DNA of 64,000 nt from Fistularia commersonii (taxonomy: Eukaryota; Chordata; Actinopteri; Syngnathiformes; Fistulariidae). The stretch is from positions 11,465,501 to 11,529,500 of the forward strand of contig JBBMNZ010000028.1 in NCBI GenBank assembly GCA_037954325.1, read 5' to 3'. The translations under genes were made by a program, and so were the position numbers. Under the pieces are notes generated by a model. The model did not search any database. It was not told the DNA's origin and saw only the letters and a program-made list of their open reading frames with translations. Positions within the stretch are counted from its first letter, which is position 1, and each line of letters opens with the position of its first letter. Positions 23,681 through 46,737 of this stretch are shown here, in pieces.

Positions 23681-25165
23681 TGTTGTTGCTAAATTAGCCA
23701 AACGCGGCTTCCATCCGCAAGCGTTACATTACAACTTGGAAGTTGACGATGATTCCCGACAGCGACCACGTGGAAAAAAAAAAAGGTTAAAGACGCAGGA
23801 AAGGTGAGTTTAGACCGGTCATCTGGTCTCCCACGGCTGGTTCTACCATCGCTATCGACACGTTGATCGTACGGGGAATGCAGGCGAAAACAAGTCCTAA
23901 TTATTCCTAGCAATATTAAAATGCACACACACACCCACCGCAGCGATGACGTAAATCAATGGCATGTGTCGATAATTGACAATCGTGATTCGACTTGCAA
24001 ACACAAATTAAATGCTGCTCAAATACATAAGTCGACATGTGGTGTGATTTAGTTTTGATTTGATTCGGGAACAACATCGCCTATTCTAAATTCCAGCAAT
24101 TAGGCTTTTATTTGAAAGTAATCGCAAATATGAGGTCGTGACTTCAAACATCATTGGCAAGTTTGTCATCATAAAAATTAAGTAAAAGTAGTTACGTACA
24201 TTGTTCATTTACTGCACTACATTTGAAATTTGCCGGATTAGTGACTGTGAGGAAAAAACTCACTTTTAGCGATCGGACAGATCGTTAGAAGTGAATTGAA
24301 ATCGTTCTTAAAAGCAGATTTACCTTCATACTTGCAGTTTGAACTTCACTCCATCCTCACTGCTTATGCTTGTTTATGGATGTCTTGTCATTTCACATCA
24401 CACTTGTAACTATTCCTCCACATACTTGGACATTATACTTGGAATGCACACAAGGCTTAACGTTAGACAGTTTTGAACAGTCAGAAACTTTATTTAACTG
24501 CAAATTCCAATGAAACTGAATTTAGCCTTGCAGCAAAGGTTGAGACCAAGGCAATATTGATTCCAATCTTATAACTCTGGATTGGAATCAGGGGTTTCTA
24601 CCTCTTGAGACTGAAACCCAGGGCCGAACCAATCAATCCGCTTGAGTCATCTTTTGGAGGAATCATTCAAATTCTGTCCAAATGTGTGACTATTTCTGGT
24701 TTCTCTGGGCTCTATAGCAGTAAATGTGTGTTCGGATGGCTTGCTAAACAAGCAAAAACAAGACATTTAAGCAATGAGTAGTAATTAGTCTTAGTAGTTT
24801 ATTGCTGCATACAGGCAACTGTGACATCTCTTAGCGCACAGAGTTGCTTAGAGTGTGCATGCTGTATTGTTCAAAATACAACTTCGATTAGTAGTACTAC
24901 TACTAGTGTTTTGCACTGTGGACATCTCTACGCTGTGCAGATTTCATTATCATGGCTGAACATGCGACGGAAAATTATACTTGAAACAATGAGGGAAGCA
25001 CAGTTTGTGTCAACTAACAAGCTAACCTGATCATCACATAAAAAGGCACTTTTAAAAGCTGTTTGCTTTTTCTGTGTCACTTGTTTGTTTGCTTGCTTGA
25101 AGAGCCAGTGAAATTTCATTCTTTGTATTGCTTTTGTTGGTCATTTGGCAGAAACAAGAAAGCTG
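23681..25165. other. intergenic, vim 3' flank
   Basis: No exon seen. Minus-strand AATAAA signals for vim lie at 24803-24798 and 24494-24489. Confidence 0.5.
24798..24803 (-). terminator. candidate vim polyadenylation signal
   Basis: AATAAA on the minus strand, 363 bases downstream of the vim stop codon. A second one lies at 24494-24489. Which is used cannot be told. Confidence 0.4.
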
Positions 25166-25207
25166 CTACTCCAGGTCATCATGGTTCTGGGTTGACTCGT
25201 TGATCAC
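25166..25207 (-). CDS. vim: vim exon 9, terminal
   Basis: VINESTQNHDDLE and stop TAG at 25168-25166. Confidence 0.93.
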   Translation of the reverse strand: MINESTQNHDDLE

Positions 25208-28200
25208 CTGAATAAGGATGCAGAGGACAGAGAAAAGGTGATGAGCAGACTTGTGTGCCTAGGCTCAAATTATCATCAGAAAGTCCCTCAGTTAATTTCA
25301 AAATCACTTCAAGTGGATTCTACCTGACCGTCTCTTGTCTCAATGGTCTTGATGAGAACCTTCTTGGTTGTAGTGGTTTCAAGATGCGGTTTGGAATCCA
25401 TCATCGTTTCTAGCATATTTAACATACTACATTATTAACTTGTATACAACATAAAAAATATGTAATATTAAGTTGTAATATTATTTGTGCTTCAAAATCA
25501 GATGTAAAATGTGATCCTACCTCTCAGATTTAGGGAAGAGAAGTTTGGCAGTGGGGATGAGATTCTGCAAATAAAAGGAATATGCAACTTAATAAAAAGT
25601 TGACTTCTGCTCTGATTTTAATCACAATCACTCACTAATTAGCAAATTTAGAAACTGCCTATATAAATAATTTCTGTAATTTCTATCTTACCCTTTTGTG
25701 ATGGTAGTGTTTTTGTCAGGCTGAATATGTTACTTTTGTTATTGATAGTATTGTACCACTACCACATTTTCATCAATTCGCTCTTGAGAAAATGCAATTA
25801 ATTTGTTTTTGAAAACTTTTGGAAAAAAAATGAATTTGTATGATTTCCCCGTATGACAATTTAATAGGTTTGACAAGAAAATATGTTGATGATAACTGCA
25901 TGTATTAAAGCAGTTACACTGAAAAATTCTACCCAGTAAAATGATTATTTTGATTCCTGTCATGTATCTTAAAGTAAAGAAAAATATTAGTTTGTAGCAT
26001 TATTGAACAAAAATCACTTTATCTCCCTTGTTAATAAAAAGGAATTCAGTAGTCCTCAAGAGGACAAATACTCTACATTTCAGTAAAACTCTCATAATAT
26101 CTGATGCTACATTTCCATTTGTCACCTGCTCTCCTCTCCTTCCAGCAGCTTCCTGTAGGTGGCAATCTCAATATCCAGGGCCATCTTGACATTTAAGAGG
26201 TCCTGGTACTCCCGAAGGTGACGGGCCATCTCATCTTTCATATTGTGAATGTCTTCCTCCAGATGGCTTATGGTGTCCTGGTAACCATTGTTCTCCAGGG
26301 AGAAGTTCTCCTCCATCTCTCTCATCTGGCGCTCCAAGGACTCATTCTTGGAGGGCAGCCAAATCAGAAAATATGACATGTAGGTCGCAAAAATAGCACA
26401 TTAAAAGAAAATTGAATTGCATGACCTGCAACACCTAATTTTTTTCCTGCTTTACTAACTTTTTTCTTTTCATTTTCAAATCGATTCCAACAAAATCTGA
26501 ATATAAAATCTCGGCTATCTACATTAGAATTTTTGTGTACATGTATGTATGGAAAGTTAAACACTCACCGTTCCTTTAAGGGAATCCACCTCACAGGTGA
26601 GTGCCTGAACTTGGCGTCTGTAGTCATTGGCCTCCTGCTTAGCCATTCTCAAAGCATCATTATTCCTTGCTGCAGCCTCAGTTAGGTCAGCAAACTAGTC
26701 ACAACAGGGGGAGCAAATGAAAGGTGATTGTTAAACTGTTCAATAAATGTAACATCAGAAAATAAGAGCTTGTAAATTATGAAAGATGGAGGTGTGGTGT
26801 GAGCTTGCATACATATCAGGCTGGTGGGTGTATGCAGTTTTGAGGATATACTTTGTTCACTGAACACAAGATTAAGACATTTCTCCTTTATTGCACTAAT
26901 TTCAGATACTCGAGAGATCATTGAAGGTCAGTTAGGTTAATAATGTTTTTCTACATGGGCTAAATAAACAAGCAATAAACACATTCTTTTCAACTTGAAT
27001 TTCATCCTGAATAAAACAAATGTGCAGCAGAGCTAAGGGAACAGCGTTCTGTGTCAGCAGCCAACACTTTTGCAGTTTTGTTCCTTTTTGCGTAGTTATA
27101 ATCTGTATTGGGTTTGTCAGTCTGAAAAAACAAGGAGATATCCATTGATCAGACGAAACATTTGACACATTTTTCAGGAAGAGCACAAAAAGAGCATTCT
27201 CATTGGATCGTTATTTTTGCAGACCTTCTTCAGCCTGGCTGATGAGCTTTAAACATCAGTCCGACTTGACTAAATCAAAGTCAGTGTGCAAACAAAGGAT
27301 ATCTGAAAACAGACCATACAATGTGATCTATATAGATAGAATTTATTTTGATCACATTGCAAAAATATGGCTGCAATTACTGTTATCTACAAGTCTGCAT
27401 GGTGTTTGAAGCCAGATACTACAGCTTACAGTGAAGAGTTGCCACAGCCAATGCTGATGAGAACATAGAGTGAATTAAAATGACAAAGTTGAAAATCTTA
27501 ACAACGAATGGAGAAGATATCTTAATACTAAATTTCTTACCTTAGATTTGTACCATTCCTCAGACTCCTGGATATTTTTGGAAGCCAGGTTCTCATACTG
27601 AAGGCGGACATCTCTCAGAGCTGCTGTTAGGTCAGGTTTTGCAACCTCCATGTCCACCTGCACATGCTGCTGCTGGTGGATCTGATTCTGCAGTTCTAGC
27701 ATTTCCTGAAAAAAATAGAATGTGTATATAACCACAACAATACAAAATGTACAAAACTGGGAGCAGATCAACAAAACAGTTTCAACTATGTGGCCTGATT
27801 CTTTGCAGGAGGCTTAGCACATTAGCCAGCACATTGTCAACCATTATTTCCACACTAGACTGAGCTTTGGTCTTGAAAAGGGAAAATTACCTCATCGTGA
27901 AGCTTCTTAAGGAAGTTGATTTCTTCCTGGAGGGATTCTACCTTCCGCTCTAGGTCCAGTCTGGTGAGGGCAGCATTGTCCACATCCTGTGTCATGACCA
28001 TGACTCATATTAAGGTGACTTTTTAAGACTGAATTAACTGTACAGTACACATCTGCTCTAAATTGAGCAGACACACAAGGTATACCACGGTGGGTTCCAA
28101 AAGGTCACAGTCACATGCATCTCGTAGAAAACAACTATAGACACGTGGTGAGTGTCATTGCTGATGGAAGGTGTTTTCTCGTGATTTTAATGTGCTGGAC

Positions 28201-30468
28201 AGTATAAGGCACATTTTCAATTGCACATCAAGAACATCAAAGATGGGTTTGTTTAAGCTTAACTAAACCTAGAATAAAAGTATTCAGGTGTCACATTGTA
28301 ATTGTCGTTACCTAATATTACCTAACTGCAATCTTAAAATGCATCCATTCAATTTAGTGTACTATTTGGCCCACTGCAGGCGTAGTTACTTTTGCCATTT
28401 TTTTCCACGAGTGCATGGTAGGTGTTCATCTCTGAACCAACCCTTGTACTACAAAATATTCCAATGATTTCACAACACATCACAGTTTTTATTATTTTTT
28501 CCATGCGCCCATGCAAGCACACAGAGAAACTATAGCCTTGTGCTTTGTCTATGTGCTGGCAGGGAGGGTAAATGAGTTATCAGCAAATGAAGCAGCTTTG
28601 CCCTACTCTAATGCCACAAACAAAGTGAGCTATTCAACATGGTCTCTCATACAGGCCTGAGGCTGGAAGAGTGACTGTGTGCCTGACTGAGCAAGTGTTG
28701 GCGCAGACAGTGTATTGTTGCCTGCCATAGTGGCATGCCACAGGGACTTCCTTCCTGCCATTCAAATCTACAAGTTCATGCTAGTGCAACTTATTGATAT
28801 GAACAGCATTATCTGATAAGCCCCAAATGACTTCACATGTTATAATCTAATAACTGAAACTTTATAATGAGATATTGGTTTCTTTTTTTTGAGGGGGGGG
28901 GGGGGGTCACCATTTGAAACTGTTCACTACTCATTACAGTGTCCTCATTCATTATGAGATTGGTGGTAGAGAATAATCTCAGATAGTTTTTTTTGGAAGC
29001 TGTAACTCTCCCAGAGTGAGACAGATGAACCACAAGGTGGTTTTCATCTCGCTCTGATAACCACATTGGGCCCACACTGTTGTGGCTGAGTCCAGCTCAT
29101 TCAGTGTGACTGGTCAGACTTAAACAGACTTCCTCTCATTGCAAGCCTGATTTAACTCAATAGCCACAACTTGGCCTTTTGTACCAGCACCGGGTCACTT
29201 CTCTTCTACAGCTGTTTTAGATCACGGATATAATGTGTTGTGCCATCAAAAGAGTGCATTCCTGTTGAGCCAGCTCATGAACAGTAATTAGATACAGATA
29301 ATATCAGTGAGAAGGGGACAGTGGCACCTGACATGACCTATCATGGTATTCTGGCAAATTTCATTCAATGTTTCTGACTTCATCAGTGATCAATTTGAGG
29401 GTTTGAGTTCGTATGTGCCCAAGCAGATATGGCAATATATAAATTTATTTTTCCTGAAGGGGTCTTCTGTATTTGTGTATTATTATTTTTCTCATATTGC
29501 TAAAAAATTAAATTGTTGATCACTTTAGTCATGAAGCGGATCATACGCTACCTGTCTGAAGCTCTGCATGTTTGCCTCAGCCTCCTCCCGCTGGGATATC
29601 TCGTCCTGCAGCCTGCAGTCACGTACGGAGAAAATAAGGCTTGTTTAGCAAAAGTTTTCCACAATGACAAATACCACGGAAGCTTTTCTACAATTGCACG
29701 CCCACAATTAATATTAAACCTGAACTTCACACAAACTCTGATCCCATTGCCGGGCCAGGTTTTACGCAGCGCCTGTAAACCTCTACACAAGACAGGATGG
29801 GGCATTGCCTCTGCAAAAGCAGGCGAATATAAAAAGTGATCAGACGTTTAGGGCAGACGTACGTACGAAAACGTAAAAAGTAAACCTAAAGAGCAATTCT
29901 ATAACATCACATAGCGGAGGGAGGAGGGCAACGCCTCCTACTTCTCTCTCAGCCTGTCGATGTCGTCGGCCAGGTTATCCCGGTGAACTTCAACGCGGGC
30001 CTTCTCGTTCGTCAGCTGGTCCACTTGTCTCCTCAGCTCCCGCATCTCACCCTCATAAAGATCTCCGACACGGGAGGTCCCCTTGCCCCGCAGTTGCTCC
30101 AGCTCCGCCAGCAGAATCTTGTTCTGCTGCTCCAAGAAGCGGACCTTTTCGATGTAGTTGGCGAAACGGTCGTTGAGTGACTGCATCTGCGCCTTTTCGT
30201 TGGTGCGGTTGGTGATGAAGTCGCTATTTATGGCGTCGGACAAGGAGAAGTCCAGGTTCTCGGAGGCCAGCCGGGGCATGGCTGCGCTGCTCCGGAGCCG
30301 CTGGGTCTTCGCCGCGTAGACGGTCGGGGCGGAGGAGAGCCCGTAAGATACTCGGGAGGAGCGCAGCGGGCTGGAGTACTGGCGGCTTGAATAACTGGTC
30401 CTCACGGCGACCCTATCGCCACCAAACATCTTTTTATAAGAGGAGTGTGGAGCTAGCTTGTAAGACAT
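25166..30468 (-). CDS. vim: vimentin, type III intermediate filament protein
   Basis: Nine exons join in frame to 455 codons (human is 466): 30468-29942, 29612-29552, 27986-27891, 27705-27541, 26694-26569, 26346-26126, 25564-25521, 25409-25324, 25207-25166. The head (1 to about 90) is Ser/Arg/Tyr-rich, with the SYKKMFGG motif near the start. The rod begins near NEKAQMQ (91) with the helix-initiation motif LNDRFANYIEKVRFLEQQNK (98-117). It ends with the termination motif TYRKLLEGEE (388-397). The single rod cysteine, in ALTCEVDSL, is conserved (about residue 317). The tail ends VINESTQNHDDLE, a vimentin rather than desmin C-terminus. The start was chosen as MSYKLAPHSS because it lies about 100 bases from a TATA box and gives a normal head; an upstream in-frame Met would be in or before the promoter. 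It forms cytoplasmic intermediate filaments in mesenchymal and glial-type cells. Confidence 0.95.
25324..25409 (-). CDS. vim: vim exon 8
   Basis: 86 nt. Encodes ETMMDSKPHLETTTTKK then VLIKTIETRDGQ of the tail. Confidence 0.92.
25521..25564 (-). CDS. vim: vim exon 7
   Basis: 44 nt. Completes Arg and encodes ISSPLPNFSSLNLR of the tail. Donor GTAGGA. Confidence 0.92.
26126..26346 (-). CDS. vim: vim exon 6
   Basis: 221 nt. NESLERQMREMEENFS to LLEGEES plus two bases of Arg; holds the rod-end motif. Confidence 0.95.
26569..26694 (-). CDS. vim: vim exon 5
   Basis: 126 nt, phase 0. FADLTEAAARNNDALRMAKQ through SLKGT, includes the conserved cysteine. Donor GTGAGT. Confidence 0.95.
27541..27705 (-). 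CDS. vim: vim exon 4
   Basis: 165 nt, phase 0. Contains KPDLTAALRDVRLQYENLAS and ends EEWYKSK. By my count it is one codon longer than the human exon, in the linker (HQQQHVQ). Confidence 0.95.
27891..27986 (-). CDS. vim: vim exon 3
   Basis: 96 nt, phase 0 at both ends. Begins DVDNAALTRLDLERKVES, ends KKLHDE before GTAATT. Confidence 0.95.
27987..29551 (-). other. vim: vim intron 2
   Basis: The largest vim intron, about 1.57 kb. It contains a G14 run at 28893-28906 and no supported exon or transposon. Confidence 0.7.
28893..28906 (+). repeat. G14 homopolymer
   Basis: Fourteen consecutive G on the plus strand, so C14 in the vim transcript sense. A likely sequencing or length-variation hotspot. 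Confidence 0.85.
29552..29612 (-). CDS. vim: vim exon 2
   Basis: 61 nt, acceptor GACTGCAG, donor GTAGCG. Encodes LQDEISQREEAEANMQSFRQ of coil 1B. Confidence 0.93.
29942..30468 (-). CDS. vim: vim exon 1 (head, coil 1A, most of coil 1B start)
   Basis: From ATG at 30468 to a GTAGGA donor; 175 codons plus 2 bases. Encodes head and rod to DRLREK. Confidence 0.95.
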
Positions 30469-30563
30469 CTTGCCGTTGTCTTTCCTCACGACAGCTCGTA
30501 GCGGAATCTGTCCCGACTCTGTCCGAGGAGTCAGTGCGGAAAGGCGTTCCTGAAGCCACCACT

Positions 30564-30571
30564 TATTTATA
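30564..30571 (-). promoter_or_regulatory. vim: vim TATA box
   Basis: TATAAATA on the minus strand, about 96 bases upstream of the vim ATG; transcription should start near 30540. Confidence 0.8.
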
Positions 30572-30581
30572 GTCTCCTCCC

Positions 30582-30589
30582 ATGCAAAT
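30582..30589 (+). promoter_or_regulatory. vim: octamer motif by vim promoter
   Basis: ATGCAAAT, a perfect POU/Oct octamer, 10 bases upstream of the TATA box in the vim direction. Confidence 0.5.
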
Positions 30590-30623
30590 AACCTAAATTG
30601 GATTTGACTGACTTCTAGAATGT

Positions 30624-30628
30624 CCAAT
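30624..30628 (+). promoter_or_regulatory. vim: CCAAT box by vim promoter
   Basis: CCAAT (in TCCAATCAAAA) about 55 bases upstream of the TATA box, inverted relative to vim. This spacing suits NF-Y. Confidence 0.5.
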
Positions 30629-33600
30629 CAAAATTCCAGCATGCGGCGCGCGCTCAAAACCACACATCCTCATTCGGGATCGATAAATTATCAGAAGTGT
30701 TGGACCAAATGGCTAAAAGTGCTGTGTAACCGACGCTGAAGTCGTTTTTGGTTTGTAACGCTCGTCGTCTCAAAGTGTCTCAGCATGTCAGGAGATTCAG
30801 ACTGGGCTTGTGAACTGGAATGGCACCCTCAGTTTATGTTTGAGCCTATTTACTCGGGATTTTATCAAAAACCGAACAGTTCAGTGTGCCAGGCAGGTCT
30901 CTTAACTCTCTGTTGTCTTACCACTTTATCTTGCATATAAAGGCTATGGGGCTGGGTCCTATCTAAATTCACATAATTTATATGAGGGAGATTTATGAGA
31001 CATAGTTGTAATGTAATATTTACAGTTTTAAAATTTAACCATAGATTTGAAATGCCAGTCTTTTTCAACGACATCTACTATGGTAGTTTATTATCATTCT
31101 ATAGGCATGTAGGGTCAACATGTAAGTAAGGAAAGAGATGACTCATTCAAAGGTTTTTCTTAAGCCTTTCACACAGTATTTTCAAGACCCTTTGTTTCAA
31201 AAGTCCACTAACTAAACCTCCTTTTAGCAACCACGTCTTCAAGAGTGATGATCTTTTCCAAAGGTGACACCCTTTCCTCAAAATATCTCCCTTGTTGTTT
31301 GGTTGGATGTAAATCGGTGCAGAATATGGCTTTTTTATTAGATTAATAAACTCTCTTTTACCCTGTATGCAAAATAATTTAATGTACATCTGCCTGTTCA
31401 CATTGCGTTAGCGGATGTGTTTCTAAGGATTTAATCGGCAATTAGTTTTACAAATTTAATGCACTGCATCATGGGACCACGTGACGTCTTTGTCAGTGGG
31501 TTGTCAGCCATTTTTGTGTAATGAAGCATGGTATATCTGTGGCCTACGTAGTATGTCAGAAAAAGGGCAAAAGGGTGTGCAGAAAACTCCATCACGACTG
31601 CTAATCCACACTTCTGTTGCAAACACAAATTCTAATCAGCGTTAACACACACCCACAAATAGCCACTCTGGGATTTTTCCTGCAGCCTCAGAGGTCGTTT
31701 ACTGCTTTACAGCCTTTCTTCAGCAATAACACTTCAGATAATGAACATATATTGACTGTGTGAAAGGAGACTAGTCTTCATGTCTGAACTGACCTTCTTG
31801 TTTTTTCCCTACCTCTCTTTTGCTGCACACAACTGCCAGTGGCGCAGTGCAGCTGAGATGCTGAGAATCAGTGATTCTGAAGGCAGACGCAGAGCAGGAG
31901 AGCTGAGTCAGTATCACACTACACTTTTCACTCACACTGCACTGTGGTTTTTTGGGGGGGTGCATTGCTCTTTAAGAACGGAAAAGGTCTTTCGCAGAGA
32001 GGTGATGTTGTTTAATGCTACACTCTTAAGACAACAAATGATTTTTTTCAAATAAGGTTTGCTAATTAAAGGGGGAAGGCAGCTAATCCTGGAATGCTGA
32101 GATATGGCTGTATCCCAGTTCAAAGTGATTGTTTACTTTTCCTTTTTTAAAATATGCTGGAAGCATGTATGTCATCTCACAGAAGTTCTGCCACTTACAA
32201 ACAAATGTGAACATACAAATTTGGAATGAGATCCCCAATTAACAAAGTACATGTCCAGATTCAGTTGTATCAAATCTATTCATATCATTTTGCTAAACCT
32301 AGAATTACAATACTGTAATTCTATAACATTGACCACCATGATGACCAGATAATAAATAAGATGATGACGTATGCAGAATGGCTCCTTGTGGGGCTTTTTT
32401 CTCCGCTGAAGCTGTGAATTAAAAGGCCTTAAATTCTAATTTGAAGGTCTAGCATGGGTTAAGGTATTAAAAAATATAGATCAGAACAATAGTCGTGATT
32501 AGATCACTTTTGATTAAATGCTATTCATTGAGAATTTTAGATTAATAAAACTTAAACACAGTCTAAATGATAGTATTCCAAAATATTTTTAGATCAATCA
32601 AATTGGTAAATATTTACAAATAGCCTGACTATAATCTAGAATTATAGTAATAACCAAAGCAAAACAAAATGACTTCATGTTTATATGCTGGAATTATAGT
32701 AACGTTTTACGTCTCTACATCAGAACTGTATATTTCATTTAAACTCACTTACAACAAGTAATCCAATCCTCATAGTGTCAGACGTGTGGTGACTTGGTGT
32801 GAGCTTTGAAGCTATTTTTCCACGATAAAACAGCCCACTTTGTGAAATAGTAGTCTAATATAGTTAGTATAGCTCTTGTTGAATTCTAGCAATAAAATAA
32901 AACCTTTATGTTACATCTGCATTGTTGTCAGCGGTGGGCTGTATTTGGTTAGATAGACCAAAAATAGCAAAATTGGCCAATACATGTTTAATAGAATTAC
33001 AGCCGGCCTTGTTACAGTTCTTTGTCAAATTCATTAACAGGCTACAAGATAGACATGAGTTTAACCAAGATGTACCGATACCGATCATGGCTCAGGGCCC
33101 ATACAGGGCCCCCCATACGAGTAAACAGTCAAAGCCCATTAGTAAAACTAGCAATGCAAATCCTCATGACCAAAACTCACTTAGAGGCAGGAGGGGGTAC
33201 AAAATTCCTGCTCTCAGGCCCATTATGAGCCAGCTCTGCCGGTGTTGGCCAGAGACACAGACAGAGGAGGCCGGGATTTTTACAGACAGAGCAGGGATTG
33301 TGTATTGCTGATCTGTCACCAGCAACAGAATGCAGACAGTAGGCGGTAATTATTGTTTGTGGCCCAGTGTTTGCCAGTGTCACAGGTTGGGCCAAATAGC
33401 TTTCATTCCTTACAATAATTTATGCTCCTTTTATTTTTGTTGCTGAGGTTCCTATTTTCCCAGAGCAGGATCACTACTGGGGAGTAAATTTAAAAGAATA
33501 GATCAACAGATCAGGAAGAAGGCTCAAATAAGACTGAACATTAGTCAGTCAGTCAGTCTATAGTCAGATAGGCCAACAGATTAGTTAAAGTGTATTGCTG

Positions 33601-34532
33601 GGGGTCATCTCTTCGAAACCACAAGTACTTAGGCACCAAAAAGGCATTCATTGTTTCATTTCTCATGATGGTGAATCACTGTGCCGCGTGCCCAGAAGCC
33701 ATAGCATCGTCGTCAACATGAGCTTACGGGGCTGAAACTCAGAAAGAGACATATTCACCAACTGTCTTGTTTGTAGAGATGAAGTGTCTTAAGATATTAG
33801 TCATACATTGTATTTACTTGGTTTCGGACACGGTACATTGATAGCCAAGAGAAATTCCATCTAGATTAATAAAAAGAAATCCAATGGAAAAAAAAAATAA
33901 TTTCCACTCCCCTGACCCCCAAGGAGAACACCAAACCAAGACAGTTTATCACAAGCAACAGGGCAAAAATGTTTCTTATCTGAGGTTGAACTTCCCCTTT
34001 AAGTGCATTTTGTTTTGCTACTCGAGTAATCTGAAAAAATACTAAATAAATGAAATGCTTACTTCTCTGTGTTATAGAATTTGCTAATTTAAAAGAGAAA
34101 GCACTGAAATGTAACATGTTTGTTCTGCCCTTGAGGGTACAGGGAGATTAGAATAAAGTATTACTGTGAGATAGTAAGGCTATCAATCCATGACCAGAGG
34201 TCCCAGCATGTTTTGGTGAAGTCAGTGTGCGATGCCTGACTTATTCTAACATAAAAGTTCTTTTTTCATTTGTGCTATTCATTTACACCTGGAATTAAAA
34301 CATTTTCTTACTGGAACTCAAGCATACAATCAGCAAACAATGCAGAGCCAGTACGGTTGTTCACTTTGGAGAACATCCACTGGATATTTTTTGACCAGAG
34401 TAACAACAGAGGAATTAAAATGCTGGGGCTATATCCCAAATCTCCATAGTTACAGACTAAACCTTTGGAAAGAATCCAGAGTGGACCTCTTTCACACACA
34501 CTTTCTTTGTCTCCCCTTGCTTTGTCTTTTAG

Positions 34533-34550
34533 CGTGTGTGTGCGTGTGTG

Positions 34551-34635
<85 letters not shown>
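34533..34635 (+). repeat. (GT)n microsatellite
   Basis: About 100 bp of GT dinucleotides with a few C interruptions. It creates spurious open frames of Val/Cys in all three plus frames. Confidence 0.95.
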
Positions 34636-34636
<1 letters not shown>

Positions 34637-36021
34637 CATTTGGGTCAGGGACCAGGAAGGGGGAGTTCTACAATACTACACACTGCACAGCCTGAACTTC
34701 AACAGAATTCTCTTTCATGTAAAATCAGCATTTAGAATTTGAAAATAAGCCTCATCTTTGACAGGACAATTGAATATATACTATATTGATATAGCTGTAG
34801 TGTTCCCAAGATATACCAATATACTCTGGTCACACACACGCCCATCTGTCATTTACCGTCACATCAGCTGTCACTTGCATATGCCTGACTACACCAGGAA
34901 GTATCATCAAGAGTGACTGACAGCTGTAGATGACATTCAGTCTCTCCTCTGCACAGTGCCCTGTCTGAGGATGAGGGGCTAAGATTTGAATAAACCCTCA
35001 TCTATTTGTGTAATGTGTTAAGACCTTTTTTCCCATTTTAGTAACAAGTAAAATTTGTCACATCTTTAGCTAGTTTAAGATGATTAATTGAAGAGCTGTG
35101 GAGAAAAAAAAACTTGCAAATTGAAGCTGAGTTAGATTTAAGAACCAATCAACTGACAGAATTAACTGGAACAGTGTAATGTAAGGTCTATTCAGAATTC
35201 ACATGATTCTCTTCATAAATAACCCTATGAAAGTCAGATGTCCCAGAAGTCCAAAGATGCTGCAGGGCACCAATTCTATTTTTATGAAATGAACAAGTTT
35301 TCTTATATTTTTTTAAAAGACTTGGAAAGATTAAACTTTCCAGGCTTTTAAAGTGATATGTTATTGATGTCATGTCTGTATTTCAGTGTTGGTAGTTCAA
35401 ATGCGTAAAGCATTTGCTAAAGGCATCATTTAATTATAAAGTTGTCAAAATGACTTTCTGAAACCTGATACAATTCATCAATTCATGGTTTACGAACCTA
35501 AGGAATAAAACAAATAAATCTGATCATATTTAAAAAAAAAAAAATAAACACGTAACCTTCTGTTACTCATGTAATGTGCCCCAGACAGCTTTTGATTTGT
35601 TAAAGCAGCTACATGGCAAGCCAATGTAAGAGCTACAAATCATGGCATGTTAGTAGAATAGCTGTCTAGTTTTAAAGTAGGAACATATTAACTTCCAAAA
35701 CTAATTAAAAAAAAAAATCAAGTTGGATAAATTACTATTAGATGCTAAGTAATACAGTCAGTGCGTTGGCATATGATTTTTATATGTACTTGTAGAAATG
35801 GTTTCTCTATCTTTCTATGCACTCATTTAATACTTGACATACTCCCAAAGTTTTAAAAACAATACCTACAATATCTTGTATCAGTACACACAATGCGTTG
35901 ATGAATAAACATGAACATTTCAGGTAAACACCATTGTTCAGGTATAGCATGATCTGAGCATGTATCCCCTAATCTTATAATGTGAAACAAAATACAAAAG
36001 TGATATTAATGTCTGTACATC

Positions 36022-36027
36022 TTTATT
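36022..36027 (-). terminator. candidate rp1 polyadenylation signal
   Basis: AATAAA on the minus strand, about 440 bases downstream of the rp1 stop codon. Confidence 0.35.
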
Positions 36028-36465
36028 ATGTTCAAACAAAAATAAGAGGCACAGCTCTCTTTGGTCCCCATGGCTATATTGAAAACTGATTAAGACTTGC
36101 AGTCCATGATTGACAGATAAATTACAAAATATCTGCATCTGATCTCCTGACACTAGATGTCAAATGTTATATTAATCGTGTAGGTAATAATGCAAAGTTA
36201 GTCTCAAATGTTGGGCTATATATCAACAAAAAAAGGAGTCTGTCTTTTTCAAAATGTGTGGACATGGCATTTGCAAAATGTAAGAACATTTTGAGTTCCT
36301 GCAATACACAAGTTAAACCACATAATGTCTGTGTGACACATTTGCCTTGAGTTTTTTTTTATGAAAATCTCACAATGTTGGGTGTATCAAAATAAATGTT
36401 ACAGCCAGGAACAATAGAACAACAAGCATGAGGGAGTGTTTATGTGACATCCGAGCAACCTCCTC

Positions 36466-46734
<10,269 letters not shown>

Positions 46735-46737
46735 TGT

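Larger units (their letters stand above)
30640..36465. other. intergenic between vim and rp1, no gene seen
   Basis: About 5.8 kb between the vim promoter and the rp1 stop. It contains the GT microsatellite at 34533-34635. Open frames at 31780-32055, 32922-33311 and similar have no splice or family support. Regulatory elements of vim could be here. Confidence 0.55.

Noticed and set aside
34340..34735. Cys/Val repeat open frames
   Set aside because: Created by the GT microsatellite.
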